DNA from: Clostridiales bacterium | GTDB lineage: Bacteria; Bacillota; Clostridia; Christensenellales; Aristaeellaceae | Length of the DNA: 64,000 nucleotides | Direction: 5' to 3' | Assembly: GCA_004557125.1 (NCBI GenBank) | Contig: SFET01000013.1 | Coordinates: 7,119-71,118, forward strand | Shown here: positions 53,186-61,467 of the stretch, piece after piece | How positions within the stretch are numbered: position 1 is the stretch's first letter | Layout of the letters: each line of letters begins with the position of its first letter | Program-made: the position numbers and the translations under genes | Notes under the pieces: generated by a model | What the model was told of the DNA's origin: nothing | Databases searched by the model: none | What the model saw: the letters and a program-made list of their open reading frames with translations, nothing else

Positions 53186-54643
53186 CTAGGCCGGGGGCAG
53201 CAGGCGCACCGGCAGCTTCAGCGTCACCGACGTGCCCTCTCCCGGCCGGCTCTCGATCCACACGCCCTGGGGCTGGTTGTAGTAGAGCTGGATGCGCTTG
53301 TTGACGTTGAACAGGCCGTAGCCCGCGCTCTCGGCGCCGCTGCCGGAGAGTCCCTCGCGCACCTGAGCGAGGCGCTCCGGCGTCATGCCCGCGCCGTTGT
53401 CCGCAACCTCCAGAATCAGCCAGCTGTCCTCCATGCGCCCGGTGACCCGCACCAGGCCCCGGCCGCGGCGGTGCTTCACGCCGTGGTAGATGGCGTTCTC
53501 CACCAGCGGCTGCATCAGCAGCTTGAGCACCTGACAGCTGCCCAGCTCCTCGGGAATGTCGATCTGATAGTCCAGAATGTCCCGGTAGCGGATCTTCTGG
53601 ATGGTCAGGTAGCCGGTGAGGTGCTTGATCTCCTCGGAGAGGGGGATCCAGTCCTTGCCCTGGCTCAGGGAGATGCGGAAGAAGTCCGACAGCGCCCGGG
53701 TGATGTGAATGACCTCGCGGCTCTGACCGGCCTCGGCCAGCCACACGATGGCGTCCAGCGTGTTGTAGAGGAAGTGGGGATTGATCTGCGCCTGCAAGGC
53801 GCGCAGCTCGCTCTTTTTGAGATTCTCCTGCTCCCGGCGGTTCTCGTCGATCAGATCCTGCAGGCGACCCGCCATGGTGTTCAGGCTCTGGGTCAGCTCG
53901 TGCAGCTCCGTCACCGGCGTCTCCGGCGCGCGCGCCTGCAGATCGCCGCCCGCCAGCGAGGCCGCGAACTTCTCCAGGCGTGCGATGGGCGTGCGAATGG
54001 CATTCGTCAGCGACTGCTGGGCCAGCATGGAGAACAGCACCGTGATGCCCAGCAGCGCCAGCAGCACCACCAGCACCACGTTCAGCGTGGCCTGCAGCTG
54101 GTCGCTGGCCTGCGCCGCCGCGCTGATCTCGCCGTCGGCATACTCCGCCAGCATGTCCGCCACCAGAGAGGACACGTTGCGCACCTCCTCCAGCAGCGCC
54201 TCGCTCTCGGCGATGGGCTGCTCGGTGCGGATCAATTCGCCCATGCGGTCGATGTAATTGACCAGCGTGCCCATCGTGCGCCGTGCGACGATCAGCTCCT
54301 TCAGGTTCTGCGGATCCGCCGATCGGGTCAGCGCGTCGATGCCGTCGTTCACCTGCCGGATCATCTCGTACTGCTCGCCGCCGTCGAAGCTCTTGTGCCC
54401 GGCGACCACGTACCACATCTCGTCGGCGATCTGGGTCTGCACCAGCGGCTTCAGCGAGGACACCTGCTCCACCTGCCGGATGACGCCGTGATAGGTCTGG
54501 GCGTAGTGCATCATCATGCCCAGGCTCACCAGCGCGGGCACGATCAGCAGGCCCATGAGGATCAGGAAGGAGACGCGCAGGCGCTCGACGATGCTCTCGC
54601 CCAGGTGCAGGCGGGTCATCGCCCGCTCCAACAACCCGCGCAT
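53186..54643 (-). CDS. Sensor histidine kinase (YesM type)
   Basis: The protein has 485 residues from the ATG at 54643. A membrane helix is followed by an extracytoplasmic domain, a second helix (about residues 190-210), a HAMP segment, and the kinase region with LRALQAQINPHFLYNTLDAI (phosphoacceptor His), then VENAIYHGVKHR (N box) and ADNGAGM (G box). It should phosphorylate the response regulator encoded next. Its start lies one base after the stop of the lipoprotein gene upstream, so the three form one unit. Confidence 0.94.
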   Translation of the reverse strand: MRGLLERAMTRLHLGESIVERLRVSFLILMGLLIVPALVSLGMMMHYAQTYHGVIRQVEQVSSLKPLVQTQIADEMWYVVAGHKSFDGGEQYEMIRQVNDGIDALTRSADPQNLKELIVARRTMGTLVNYIDRMGELIRTEQPIAESEALLEEVRNVSSLVADMLAEYADGEISAAAQASDQLQATLNVVLVVLLALLGITVLFSMLAQQSLTNAIRTPIARLEKFAASLAGGDLQARAPETPVTELHELTQSLNTMAGRLQDLIDENRREQENLKKSELRALQAQINPHFLYNTLDAIVWLAEAGQSREVIHITRALSDFFRISLSQGKDWIPLSEEIKHLTGYLTIQKIRYRDILDYQIDIPEELGSCQVLKLLMQPLVENAIYHGVKHRRGRGLVRVTGRMEDSWLILEVADNGAGMTPERLAQVREGLSGSGAESAGYGLFNVNKRIQLYYNQPQGVWIESRPGEGTSVTLKLPVRLLPPA

Positions 54644-54644
54644 G

Positions 54645-55634
54645 TCAGTATCCCCGCGGCGGAATTGAGTCCAGATCCGCATCGTATTCGGTGAACACCT
54701 GCTCCTCGGAGTAGGTGCAGCGCGGAATCTCCTCGCCCGCCGCCAGCTTCTGCGCCAGCTCCATCACCATGTCCCCGATCTGCGGCTTGCACTCGATCAC
54801 GCAGTTGATCTTTCCCTCCTTCAGCAGGTCAATGGCCGCCTGCTCGCCGTCCACGGTGATGATGATCACGTCCTCGCCCGGCTTCAGCCCGGCCTCCTCC
54901 AGGGCTGCGATGGCGCCCAGGGTCATGGCGTCGTTGTGGGAATAGAGCACGTCGATGCGCTCATACTTCTCCAGCAGCACCTTCATGCACTCCTTGCCCT
55001 TCGGGCGCAGGAAATCGCCGGACATGCTGTCGATCAGGTGCAGGTTCTGCTGGCCTGCGATGGCGTCCCGGAAGCCCTCGGCGCGCTGCAGCATGGGCGT
55101 GGAATCCAGGGTTCCGGAGAGTTCCACGATGTTCAGCTCGCCCAGATTCTCCCGCCGCGCCTTCTCGATCAGAAATTCCCCGGCGTGCAGGCCCTCCGTA
55201 TAGAAGTCCGAACCGATGAAGCCCGCATAGAGGCTCTCGTCCCCGGTCTCCACCATGCGGTCGGTGGTCAGCACGGGGATGCCCGCGTCCTTCGCCTCCT
55301 GCAGCACGTTGTCCCAGCCGGTCTCCACGATGGGCGAGAAGGCGATCACGTCCACCTGATAGGCGATGAACGAGCGGATCGCCTTGATCTGCCGGTCCTG
55401 CTTCTGCTCGGCGTTCTCGTACATCAGCGAAACGCCGGCGCGCTCCGCCGCCTCCTTGATGGACTCGCTGTTGGCCAGCCGCCAGGCGCTCTCCCAGCCC
55501 AGCTGGGAGAAGCCCAGCAGGATGGACTGATCCTGTGCCGCCTCCTCCGATGCATCCTCCGTCGGGCGCCGCGCTCCGCAGCCCGTCAGCAGCATGCAGA
55601 GCGCCAGCACCGCCGCCATGCCCCTTCGCTTCAT
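54645..55634 (-). CDS. Lipoprotein sugar-binding protein (YtfQ-like, likely sensor partner)
   Basis: The protein has 329 residues. It starts MKRRGMAAVLALCMLLTGCG: a lipobox, so it is membrane-anchored, unlike the other sugar-binding proteins here. LGFSQLGWESAWRLANSESI, YENAEQKQDRQIKAIRSFIA and LYSHNDAMTLGAIAAL resemble the YtfQ-type protein at 50399-51385. It is the first gene of the unit with the kinase and regulator and is not beside a permease, so it probably presents ligand to the kinase. The promoter is at 55704-55732. Confidence 0.9.
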   Translation of the reverse strand: MKRRGMAAVLALCMLLTGCGARRPTEDASEEAAQDQSILLGFSQLGWESAWRLANSESIKEAAERAGVSLMYENAEQKQDRQIKAIRSFIAYQVDVIAFSPIVETGWDNVLQEAKDAGIPVLTTDRMVETGDESLYAGFIGSDFYTEGLHAGEFLIEKARRENLGELNIVELSGTLDSTPMLQRAEGFRDAIAGQQNLHLIDSMSGDFLRPKGKECMKVLLEKYERIDVLYSHNDAMTLGAIAALEEAGLKPGEDVIIITVDGEQAAIDLLKEGKINCVIECKPQIGDMVMELAQKLAAGEEIPRCTYSEEQVFTEYDADLDSIPPRGY

Positions 55635-55703
55635 GACCCGCACCACCTACGCATGAGATTTGGTATTCTGAACCATTTCTTCGCAAGAATTTCCCATTTT
55701 TTA

Positions 55704-55732
55704 ATTATACCATACAAATTTCCCTTTTGCAA
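55704..55732 (-). promoter_or_regulatory. Promoter of the binding protein-kinase-regulator unit
   Basis: On the minus strand TTGCAA (55727-55732) and TATAAT (55704-55709) are 17 bases apart, about 70 bases before the gene. Confidence 0.8.
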
Positions 55733-55768
55733 AGACCCCCGCCGCAATCCCGGGCCGGGCGCGCAAAA

Positions 55769-55796
55769 AATCCCGACCCATCCGGGCCGGGATTCA
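55769..55796 (-). terminator. Terminator after the MATE gene
   Basis: On the minus strand AATCCCGGCCC pairs with GGGTCGGGATT, followed by TTTT. It lies just after the MATE stop at 55806. Confidence 0.8.
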
Positions 55797-55805
55797 TGTA
55801 TGACG

Positions 55806-57197
55806 CTACGCCGTCTCGCGCAGCACGCGCTTTTCCGCCCACCTGCCGCTGCGGAAGCGCAGGGAGAAGATCACCGCGCGCACCGTCCAGTCGGCGAACA
55901 TGCCGATCCACACGCCGATGGGGCCGAAGTGGAATACGCGGATCAGCACCACCGCCACCACCACGCGGCACAGCCACATGGTGCAGGTGGCCGTCATCAT
56001 GGAGAAGCGCACGTCGCCCGCGGCGCGCATGCCGTATGCGGGAATGAAGGACAGCGTCCACACCAGCGGCTTGTACACGCAGATGATGCGGGTCATCCAC
56101 ACCGCCATGTCGGCGGCCTCCTTCTCCATGCCGCCCACCACCGTGACCGGGCGCACCACCAGTGCGATCAGCGCGCACAGCGCCATCACCGCCACCTCGC
56201 CGTAGAGGGTCAGCCGCTTGATGTTCCTGCGGGCCTCCTCCACGCGGCCGGCGCCCATGCACTGGCCCACGATGGTCATCATGCCCAGGCCGATGCCGAT
56301 GGGCGCGTCGCTGTTGACCTGCTCCAGCATGTTGGTCATGGCCTGCGCGGCGATGGCCGTGGTGCCCAGGGTGGACACCGAGGACTGGATCACCAGCTTG
56401 CCGAACTGGAACATGCCGTTTTCGATGCCGGTGGGAATGCCCACGGCCAGGATGTTCAGGATCCGGGGGAACTTCGGCCGGATCTTCAGATAGTCGCGGA
56501 TGACGATGGTCTGCTTCGGCTGGCGCAAAAAGCTCAGCACAGCCACCGCGCTGAGCACGCGGGAGGTGAGCGTGGCCAGCGCCGCGCCCACCACGCCCAG
56601 GCGGAAGCCGAAGATCAGCACGGCGTTGCCCGCGATGTTGATCAGGTTGCACACCATGGAGATCATCATCGGCAGCCGGGAGTTGCCGTCCACGCGGAAC
56701 AGCGCCGCGCCGGCGTTGTACAGCGCGATGAAGGGGTAGGAGATCGCCGTGATCAGCAGGTACGCCTTGGCGTTCTCCATGACCTGCGGCTCCACCCTGC
56801 CGAAGATCAGCCGCAGCAGCGGAGCGCGCAGCAGCGTGCACACCAGCATCACCGCCGTCGCGATGACAAACACCGTCAGCAGCAGCTGGCGGCCCGTCTC
56901 CACGGCCTCGTCCCTGTCCCTGCGGCCCAGATACTGGGCGCAGATGATCGTGCCGCCGGTGGCCATGGCGGCAAAGACATTGATCAGAAGAATGTTGATG
57001 GAGTCCACCAGCGACACCGCGGAGATCGCTGCGGAGCCGGCGTTGGACACCATCATCGTATCGGCGGTACCCATCAGCGAATTGAGCACCTGCTCGATCA
57101 TCAGCGGAATCAGGAGACTCCAGATCTGCCTCTTCGTAAACAGCGGCGCACCCGCTTTCCGGGCCTGGACCGCATTCGGGGATTTGTTCGTTTCCAA
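55806..57197 (-). CDS. MATE-family efflux transporter
   Basis: The protein has about 463 residues and 12 predicted membrane helices. MIEQVLNSLMGTADTMMVSN, FRVDGNSRLPMMISMVCNLI and GIPTGIENGMFQFGKLVIQS are MATE motifs. The start is uncertain: TTG at 57197 has GAGGT 8 bases upstream and is preferred, while TTG at 57212 lacks a site. A TATAAT lies on the minus strand at 57245-57250. It is an ion-driven exporter of unknown substrate, similar in type to the partial gene at the window start. Confidence 0.9.
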   Translation of the reverse strand: METNKSPNAVQARKAGAPLFTKRQIWSLLIPLMIEQVLNSLMGTADTMMVSNAGSAAISAVSLVDSINILLINVFAAMATGGTIICAQYLGRRDRDEAVETGRQLLLTVFVIATAVMLVCTLLRAPLLRLIFGRVEPQVMENAKAYLLITAISYPFIALYNAGAALFRVDGNSRLPMMISMVCNLINIAGNAVLIFGFRLGVVGAALATLTSRVLSAVAVLSFLRQPKQTIVIRDYLKIRPKFPRILNILAVGIPTGIENGMFQFGKLVIQSSVSTLGTTAIAAQAMTNMLEQVNSDAPIGIGLGMMTIVGQCMGAGRVEEARRNIKRLTLYGEVAVMALCALIALVVRPVTVVGGMEKEAADMAVWMTRIICVYKPLVWTLSFIPAYGMRAAGDVRFSMMTATCTMWLCRVVVAVVLIRVFHFGPIGVWIGMFADWTVRAVIFSLRFRSGRWAEKRVLRETA

Positions 57198-57329
57198 GGG
57201 TCTGTACCTCAATCGGTTCTGGTTGTATGCGGAAAATCAACAACATTATAGTCCCGCACTTCAACCGATAACACCGCGTCCGGGTTAAACCTTGGCGCAA
57301 CAGCGCTCTCCTTTCCCATCTTCATGGCA

Positions 57330-57360
57330 AGGGGCCGCACAGCGTTGCTGTGCGGCCCCT
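57330..57360 (-). terminator. Hairpin after gltX
   Basis: AGGGGCCGCACAGC pairs with GCTGTGCGGCCCCT with a 3-base loop. The T content after it is low, so termination strength is uncertain. Confidence 0.6.
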
Positions 57361-57386
57361 GTCTGATGGATGTTCGCCTGCGCCCC

Positions 57387-58928
57387 TTACAGTCTCGCGA
57401 GCGCAGCCTGCAGGCGCTTCATGGTCTCGTCCCTGCCCAGCAGGTAGGCGATTTCGAACGCGCCGCCGGGGGTGGACATCTGTCCCGAAATGGCGATGCG
57501 CATCGGCCAGAGCACCTGACCGTTCTTCATGCCCAGGCCCGGGATGGCGCCCATCACCGTGTCGTGCAGATTGGCCTCCGTCCACTCGCCCACGCCCTCC
57601 AGCACCGGAATCAGCGCCGTCAGCGCGGTCTTTGCGCTCTCCAGCGTGCTCTTCTGCTTCTTGTTGACGTAGAGATCATTGGAAAACTCCGGAATCTCCG
57701 CCAGGAAGCGCACCATGTCGGGCAGCTGGGAGAACACCTCCGTGCGGTTCTGCAAAAGCTCCCCAAGGCGCTTGAAGTCGAACTTCGCCGGATCCAGCAC
57801 CTTTTCCAGCCAGGGAGTCGCGTGCACAAGGTACTCCTCCGGGCTCAGCTTGCGGATGTACTCGGCGTTGAACCAGCGCATCTTCTCCGCGCTGAAGAAG
57901 CTCGGGCTCTTGCTCAGGCCCTCCAGGTCAAAGACCTCCTCCAGCTCCTTGAGGGTGTAGAACTCGCGCTCGCCGCGCGGGCTCCAGCCCAGCAGCACCA
58001 GATAGTTGACGATGGCCTCGCTGAGATAGCCCTCGCTGAGCAGGTCCTCGAAGGAGGGATCGCCCTGGCTCTTGCTCATCTTGCGCTTGACGATGGCCTT
58101 GACCGGATTGCCGTTCTCGTCCAGCACCAGGTTGCCGTTCTCGTCGGTCTCCATCAGGTACTCGCCGGTCTTTTTGTTCTTCGACGTGCCCTCCACCATC
58201 ACCGGCGTCAGGTGCACGTAGGTGGGCGGCGTCCAGCCGAAGGCCTCGTAGAGCAGGTTGTACTTCGGCGCAGAGGACAGGTACTCGTTGCCGCGCATCA
58301 CGTGGGTGATGCCCATCAGGTGGTCGTCGATGACGTTGGCGAAGTTGTAGGTGGGCAGGCCGTCGGCCTTGATCAGCACGTTGTCGTCCAGCGTGCTGCA
58401 GTCCACCTCGACCCGGCCGTAGATCACGTCGTCAAAGCCCGCCTTGCCCTCGGTGGGGATGTTCTGGCGGATGACGTAGGGTTCGCCCGCGTCCAGCTTC
58501 GCCTGAACCTCCTCCTTCGTCAGGTGCAGACAGTGCTTGTCGTACTTGAAGGTCTCGCCCTTTGCTTCGGCCTCGGCACGGGCCTCCTCCAGGCGCTCCT
58601 TCGTGCAGAAGCAGTAGTAGGCGTGGCCGGATTCCACCAGCTGCTTCGCATAGGGCAGGTAGGTGTCCTTGCGCTCCGACTGCACGTACGGGCCGCAGGG
58701 GCCGCCCACGTCCGGACCCTCGTCGTGGGTCAGACCCGCGATCTTCAGCGAGTTGTAGATCACCTCCACGGCGTCCTTGACCTCGCGCTTCTGATCCGTG
58801 TCCTCGATGCGCAGGATGAACTTGCCGCCCGTGCGGCGGGCATAAAGATAGGTATAGAGCGCGGTGCGCAGGTTGCCCAGGTGCATGTAGCCCGTCGGAC
58901 TCGGCGCAAAGCGGGTGCGTACCTCCAT
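57387..58928 (-). CDS. gltX: Glutamyl-tRNA synthetase
   Basis: The protein has 513 residues. The class I motifs are APSPTGYMHLGNLRTAL (HIGH-type) and KRKMSKSQGDPSF (KMSKS). It charges tRNA with glutamate. A segment of about 30 residues before KMSKS (GEYLMETDENGNLVLDENGN) with a repeated DENGN is not usual and lengthens the loop. The ATG at 58928 starts MEVRTRFAPSPTG. The region upstream holds a palindrome cluster and no obvious promoter. Confidence 0.95.
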   Translation of the reverse strand: MEVRTRFAPSPTGYMHLGNLRTALYTYLYARRTGGKFILRIEDTDQKREVKDAVEVIYNSLKIAGLTHDEGPDVGGPCGPYVQSERKDTYLPYAKQLVESGHAYYCFCTKERLEEARAEAEAKGETFKYDKHCLHLTKEEVQAKLDAGEPYVIRQNIPTEGKAGFDDVIYGRVEVDCSTLDDNVLIKADGLPTYNFANVIDDHLMGITHVMRGNEYLSSAPKYNLLYEAFGWTPPTYVHLTPVMVEGTSKNKKTGEYLMETDENGNLVLDENGNPVKAIVKRKMSKSQGDPSFEDLLSEGYLSEAIVNYLVLLGWSPRGEREFYTLKELEEVFDLEGLSKSPSFFSAEKMRWFNAEYIRKLSPEEYLVHATPWLEKVLDPAKFDFKRLGELLQNRTEVFSQLPDMVRFLAEIPEFSNDLYVNKKQKSTLESAKTALTALIPVLEGVGEWTEANLHDTVMGAIPGLGMKNGQVLWPMRIAISGQMSTPGGAFEIAYLLGRDETMKRLQAALARL

Positions 58929-58968
58929 GGTTGAAAAACTCCTCTCTCAGGGGTTACGGGGGGTTACG

Positions 58969-59196
58969 TCAGGGGCGCTGCCCCTGAAACCCCGCCAGGG
59001 GAAATGATTTCCCCTGGACCCCTCAGTATGGCGCGCAATGCGCGCCAGAAAAATATTCAAATAAACAATGATTCCAACTTTCGATGCTGCATCGCACCGT
59101 ATTTTTTATTTTTTCAAGCGCGCATTGCGCGCTTATGTGAGGATTCTTAAGGGCATCATGCCCTTAAGCGGGGGTTATAGGGGGCAGCGCCCCCTA
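58969..59196. repeat. Cluster of seven perfect palindromes
   Basis: Perfect palindromes with 1-3 base centres: 58969-58987, 58995-59017, 59030-59046, 59082-59094, 59116-59134, 59146-59168 and 59178-59196. The third and fifth share the core GCGCGCA/TGCGCGC. The middle part (about 59047-59115) is AT-rich. The cluster fills the gap between gltX and galM. I see no gene in it. Confidence 0.85.
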
Positions 59197-59212
59197 ACCG
59201 TCTCCCCCTTGG

Positions 59213-60283
59213 TCACTCCACGGTGTCGAAGGCGAAGACCGTGGTGTAGTCGTACTTCTCGCCGGCGTAGAGCACGGAATCGGGGAAGTTGGGATGGTTG
59301 ATGGAATCAGGGGCGTACTGGGTCTCCAGGCAGAAGCCCTCGAAGCGGCCGTACTTGCGTCCGCAGGAGCCCTCGTTGATGCTGTCGAGGCAGCAGCCCG
59401 CGTAGAACTGCATGGCAGGCATGTCGGTGAACACGTTCATCACGCGGCCGCTGACGGGCGCGTTGACCTCGCAGGCGAAGCGCAGGCCGGCCTCAGGATC
59501 GTTGATGTTGAAGTTGTGATCCACGCCGTGGCCCGCGCGCAGCTGGTCGTTCTCCTCGGTCTGCGCGACCACATCGCCCAGGCGGGTGGCGTTGCGGAAG
59601 TCGAAGGGCGTGCCGGTGACGTCGCGCTGTTCGCCGGTGGGGATCAGCTCGCTGTCGCCCACGGTGAAGGTGTCGGCATTGATCTCGAAGGTATGATCCA
59701 GCACCGTGCCGCTGCCCTCGCCCTCCAGATTGAAGTAGGAGTGGTTGGTCAGGTTGCAGAGGGTGTCCTTGTCGGAGACGGCCTCGTAGCGGATGATCAG
59801 CTCGTTCTCATCGGTCCAGGTGTAGGTGACCATGACCTTCAGCGTACCCGGATAGCCCTCCTCGCCGTCGGGGGAGACGAGCTTCAGGATCAGGCTGTCC
59901 TCGCAGATGCCCTCCACGGGGGTCGCGTCCCAGAACTTGCGGTTGAAGCCCAGGTTGCCGCCGTGCAGGTGGTTCTTGCCGCCTTCGTTCTTCGCCAGGT
60001 GCAGCTCCTGACCCTCGACGGTGCACTCGCCCTTTGCGATGCGGTTGCCCACGCGGCCGATCAGCGCGCCGATGTAGCCGCAGCAGGGCTCGTAGCCGTT
60101 TACGTCCTTGTAGCCCAGCAGCACGTTGCCCAGTTCGCCGTTCTTGTCCGGCACGTTGATGGCGCGCAGGATGCCGCCGTAGTTGGTGATCTCCACGGAA
60201 GCGCCGGCCACGTTCTTGAGAATGTACAGATCCGCCTCGCGGCCGTCGGGAAGCCGGCCGAAGCTGGTCTTGATGATGCTCAT
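59213..60283 (-). CDS. galM: Aldose 1-epimerase (galactose mutarotase)
   Basis: The protein has 356 residues. The sugar-binding residues are visible: GRVGNRIAKG, NHLHGG, CNLTNHSYFNLEG (catalytic His), GVDHNF and FCLETQ (catalytic Glu). It interconverts alpha and beta aldoses such as galactose. AGGAGG precedes the ATG, and a promoter lies at 60321-60349. It is near the sugar importers but not in their operon. Confidence 0.96.
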   Translation of the reverse strand: MSIIKTSFGRLPDGREADLYILKNVAGASVEITNYGGILRAINVPDKNGELGNVLLGYKDVNGYEPCCGYIGALIGRVGNRIAKGECTVEGQELHLAKNEGGKNHLHGGNLGFNRKFWDATPVEGICEDSLILKLVSPDGEEGYPGTLKVMVTYTWTDENELIIRYEAVSDKDTLCNLTNHSYFNLEGEGSGTVLDHTFEINADTFTVGDSELIPTGEQRDVTGTPFDFRNATRLGDVVAQTEENDQLRAGHGVDHNFNINDPEAGLRFACEVNAPVSGRVMNVFTDMPAMQFYAGCCLDSINEGSCGRKYGRFEGFCLETQYAPDSINHPNFPDSVLYAGEKYDYTTVFAFDTVE

Positions 60284-60320
60284 GGAAAAACCTCCTAATA
60301 ATCGTTCTTATCCGAATACC

Positions 60321-60349
60321 ATGATACAACCATTTTCCCACAATTTCAA
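60321..60349 (-). promoter_or_regulatory. galM promoter
   Basis: On the minus strand TTGAAA (60344-60349) and TATCAT (60321-60326) are 17 bases apart. Confidence 0.7.
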
Positions 60350-60375
60350 GTCCCGGCCGGCAAAAAGGGCGATTC

Positions 60376-60404
60376 TTGACTTTGCCGCGCCGTCCGTATA
60401 TAAT
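60376..60404 (+). promoter_or_regulatory. Promoter of the TSCPD gene
   Basis: TTGACT (60376-60381) and TATAAT (60399-60404) are 17 bases apart, divergent from galM. Confidence 0.85.
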
Positions 60405-60431
60405 ATCAGTGAAATTATAGGAGGTTTGACC

Positions 60432-60686
60432 ATGTTCAAATACAAGACCCGCGGGACCTGTTCCCAGATGATTCTGATCGACGCAGACGAGGACACCATC
60501 AAGCACGTGGAATTCGTGGGCGGCTGCCACGGCAACACCCAGGGAATCTCCATTCTGGTGGAGGGCATGAAGATTGACGATGTGATCGCCAAGTGCAAGG
60601 GCATCCAGTGCCGCGCAGGCACGTCCTGCCCGGATCAGCTGGCCACGGCCCTGGAGCAGCTCAAGGCCCAGCGAAAGGAAGCCTGA
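60432..60686 (+). CDS. TSCPD-domain protein (TIGR03905 type)
   Basis: The protein has 84 residues. FKYKTRGTCSQMILIDAD, GGCHGNTQGISILVEGM and the closing CRAGTSCPDQLATAL (with the TSCPD motif) match this short family, which resembles a C-terminal domain of ribonucleotide reductases but is otherwise uncharacterised. AGGAGG lies just upstream of the ATG at 60432. It is followed after 5 bases by a membrane protein gene. Confidence 0.9.
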   Translation: MFKYKTRGTCSQMILIDADEDTIKHVEFVGGCHGNTQGISILVEGMKIDDVIAKCKGIQCRAGTSCPDQLATALEQLKAQRKEA

Positions 60687-60691
60687 GATTC

Positions 60692-61297
60692 ATGAAGGAA
60701 CGCAACTCCGATACCCACGGCTCGGCCTACACCCCCAACATGGACACGCCGGAGCGAAGCCGCCGCAGCAATCGTGCGCTGGGGGGCCTTCTGCTGACCC
60801 TGCTTCTGCCGCCGGTGGGCATCGTCTATCTGTGGCGCAAGGGCGTGTTCCGCACCCGCGGCCGCATGCTGCTCACCGGCATTGCCACCCTGGAGATGGC
60901 GGTGCTGCTGGCGTGCTTTCTTCCCACCGCGCAGCTGCCCCTGTCCACGCCGGTGGCGAGCCTCCCCGTGGCCGTGACGGTCGCCCCGGATGACGGCATC
61001 GTCACCGCCCTGTCCAACATCGACCAGCTGCTGGCCGACGAGCAGGCCGCCCAGGCGGCGCTGGAGGCCACGCCGGAGCCGGAGCTCACCGACGAGGAAG
61101 CCGCGGCCCAGCATGCCGCCGAGCAGGAGGCCATCCTGAACACCATCGTGTACTCGGTGTACTCCAACGCCAAGTATTACCATGCAAGCGAGGTCTGCGG
61201 CACCCAGTCCAACCGCCGGGCGCTGACCGTGCGCGAGGCCATGAACGAGGGCATGGGCGCCTGCAAGAACTGCAATCCGCCGGTGTATACGGGCTGA
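60692..61297 (+). CDS. Membrane protein with C-terminal Cys/His domain
   Basis: The protein has 201 residues. Two membrane helices lie at about residues 27-42 and 52-73, then a Pro/Ala-rich acidic linker, and a C-terminal domain KYYHASEVCGTQSNRRALTV with AMNEGMGACKNCNPP. The YH...C...A...C-x2-C layout is known from small domains attached to nucleases and other secreted proteins and may bind zinc. It is co-transcribed with the TSCPD gene. No function can be assigned. Confidence 0.75.
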   Translation: MKERNSDTHGSAYTPNMDTPERSRRSNRALGGLLLTLLLPPVGIVYLWRKGVFRTRGRMLLTGIATLEMAVLLACFLPTAQLPLSTPVASLPVAVTVAPDDGIVTALSNIDQLLADEQAAQAALEATPEPELTDEEAAAQHAAEQEAILNTIVYSVYSNAKYYHASEVCGTQSNRRALTVREAMNEGMGACKNCNPPVYTG

Positions 61298-61358
61298 GAT
61301 GCGCGCAGCGCGGCCGGATTTTGACAGGAATTGTCCAAGGAAAGTCACAATAAAATTC

Positions 61359-61407
61359 TTGACGTATAAATAGAACCATTCTATCATGTAAAGTAGAATG
61401 GTTCTAT
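61359..61407 (+). promoter_or_regulatory. Promoter with 14-base inverted repeat
   Basis: TTGACG (61359-61364) and TATCAT (61382-61387) are 17 bases apart. A perfect inverted repeat, ATAGAACCATTCTA (61370-61383) and TAGAATGGTTCTAT (61394-61407), surrounds the -10. It is a probable repressor site, or an RNA hairpin if transcription starts earlier. Confidence 0.75.
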
Positions 61408-61467
61408 GTGTTTCTATGCCCGTTCGCATTGAAATCCAAACGCTGGAACGAAAGAGGAGGACATCGC

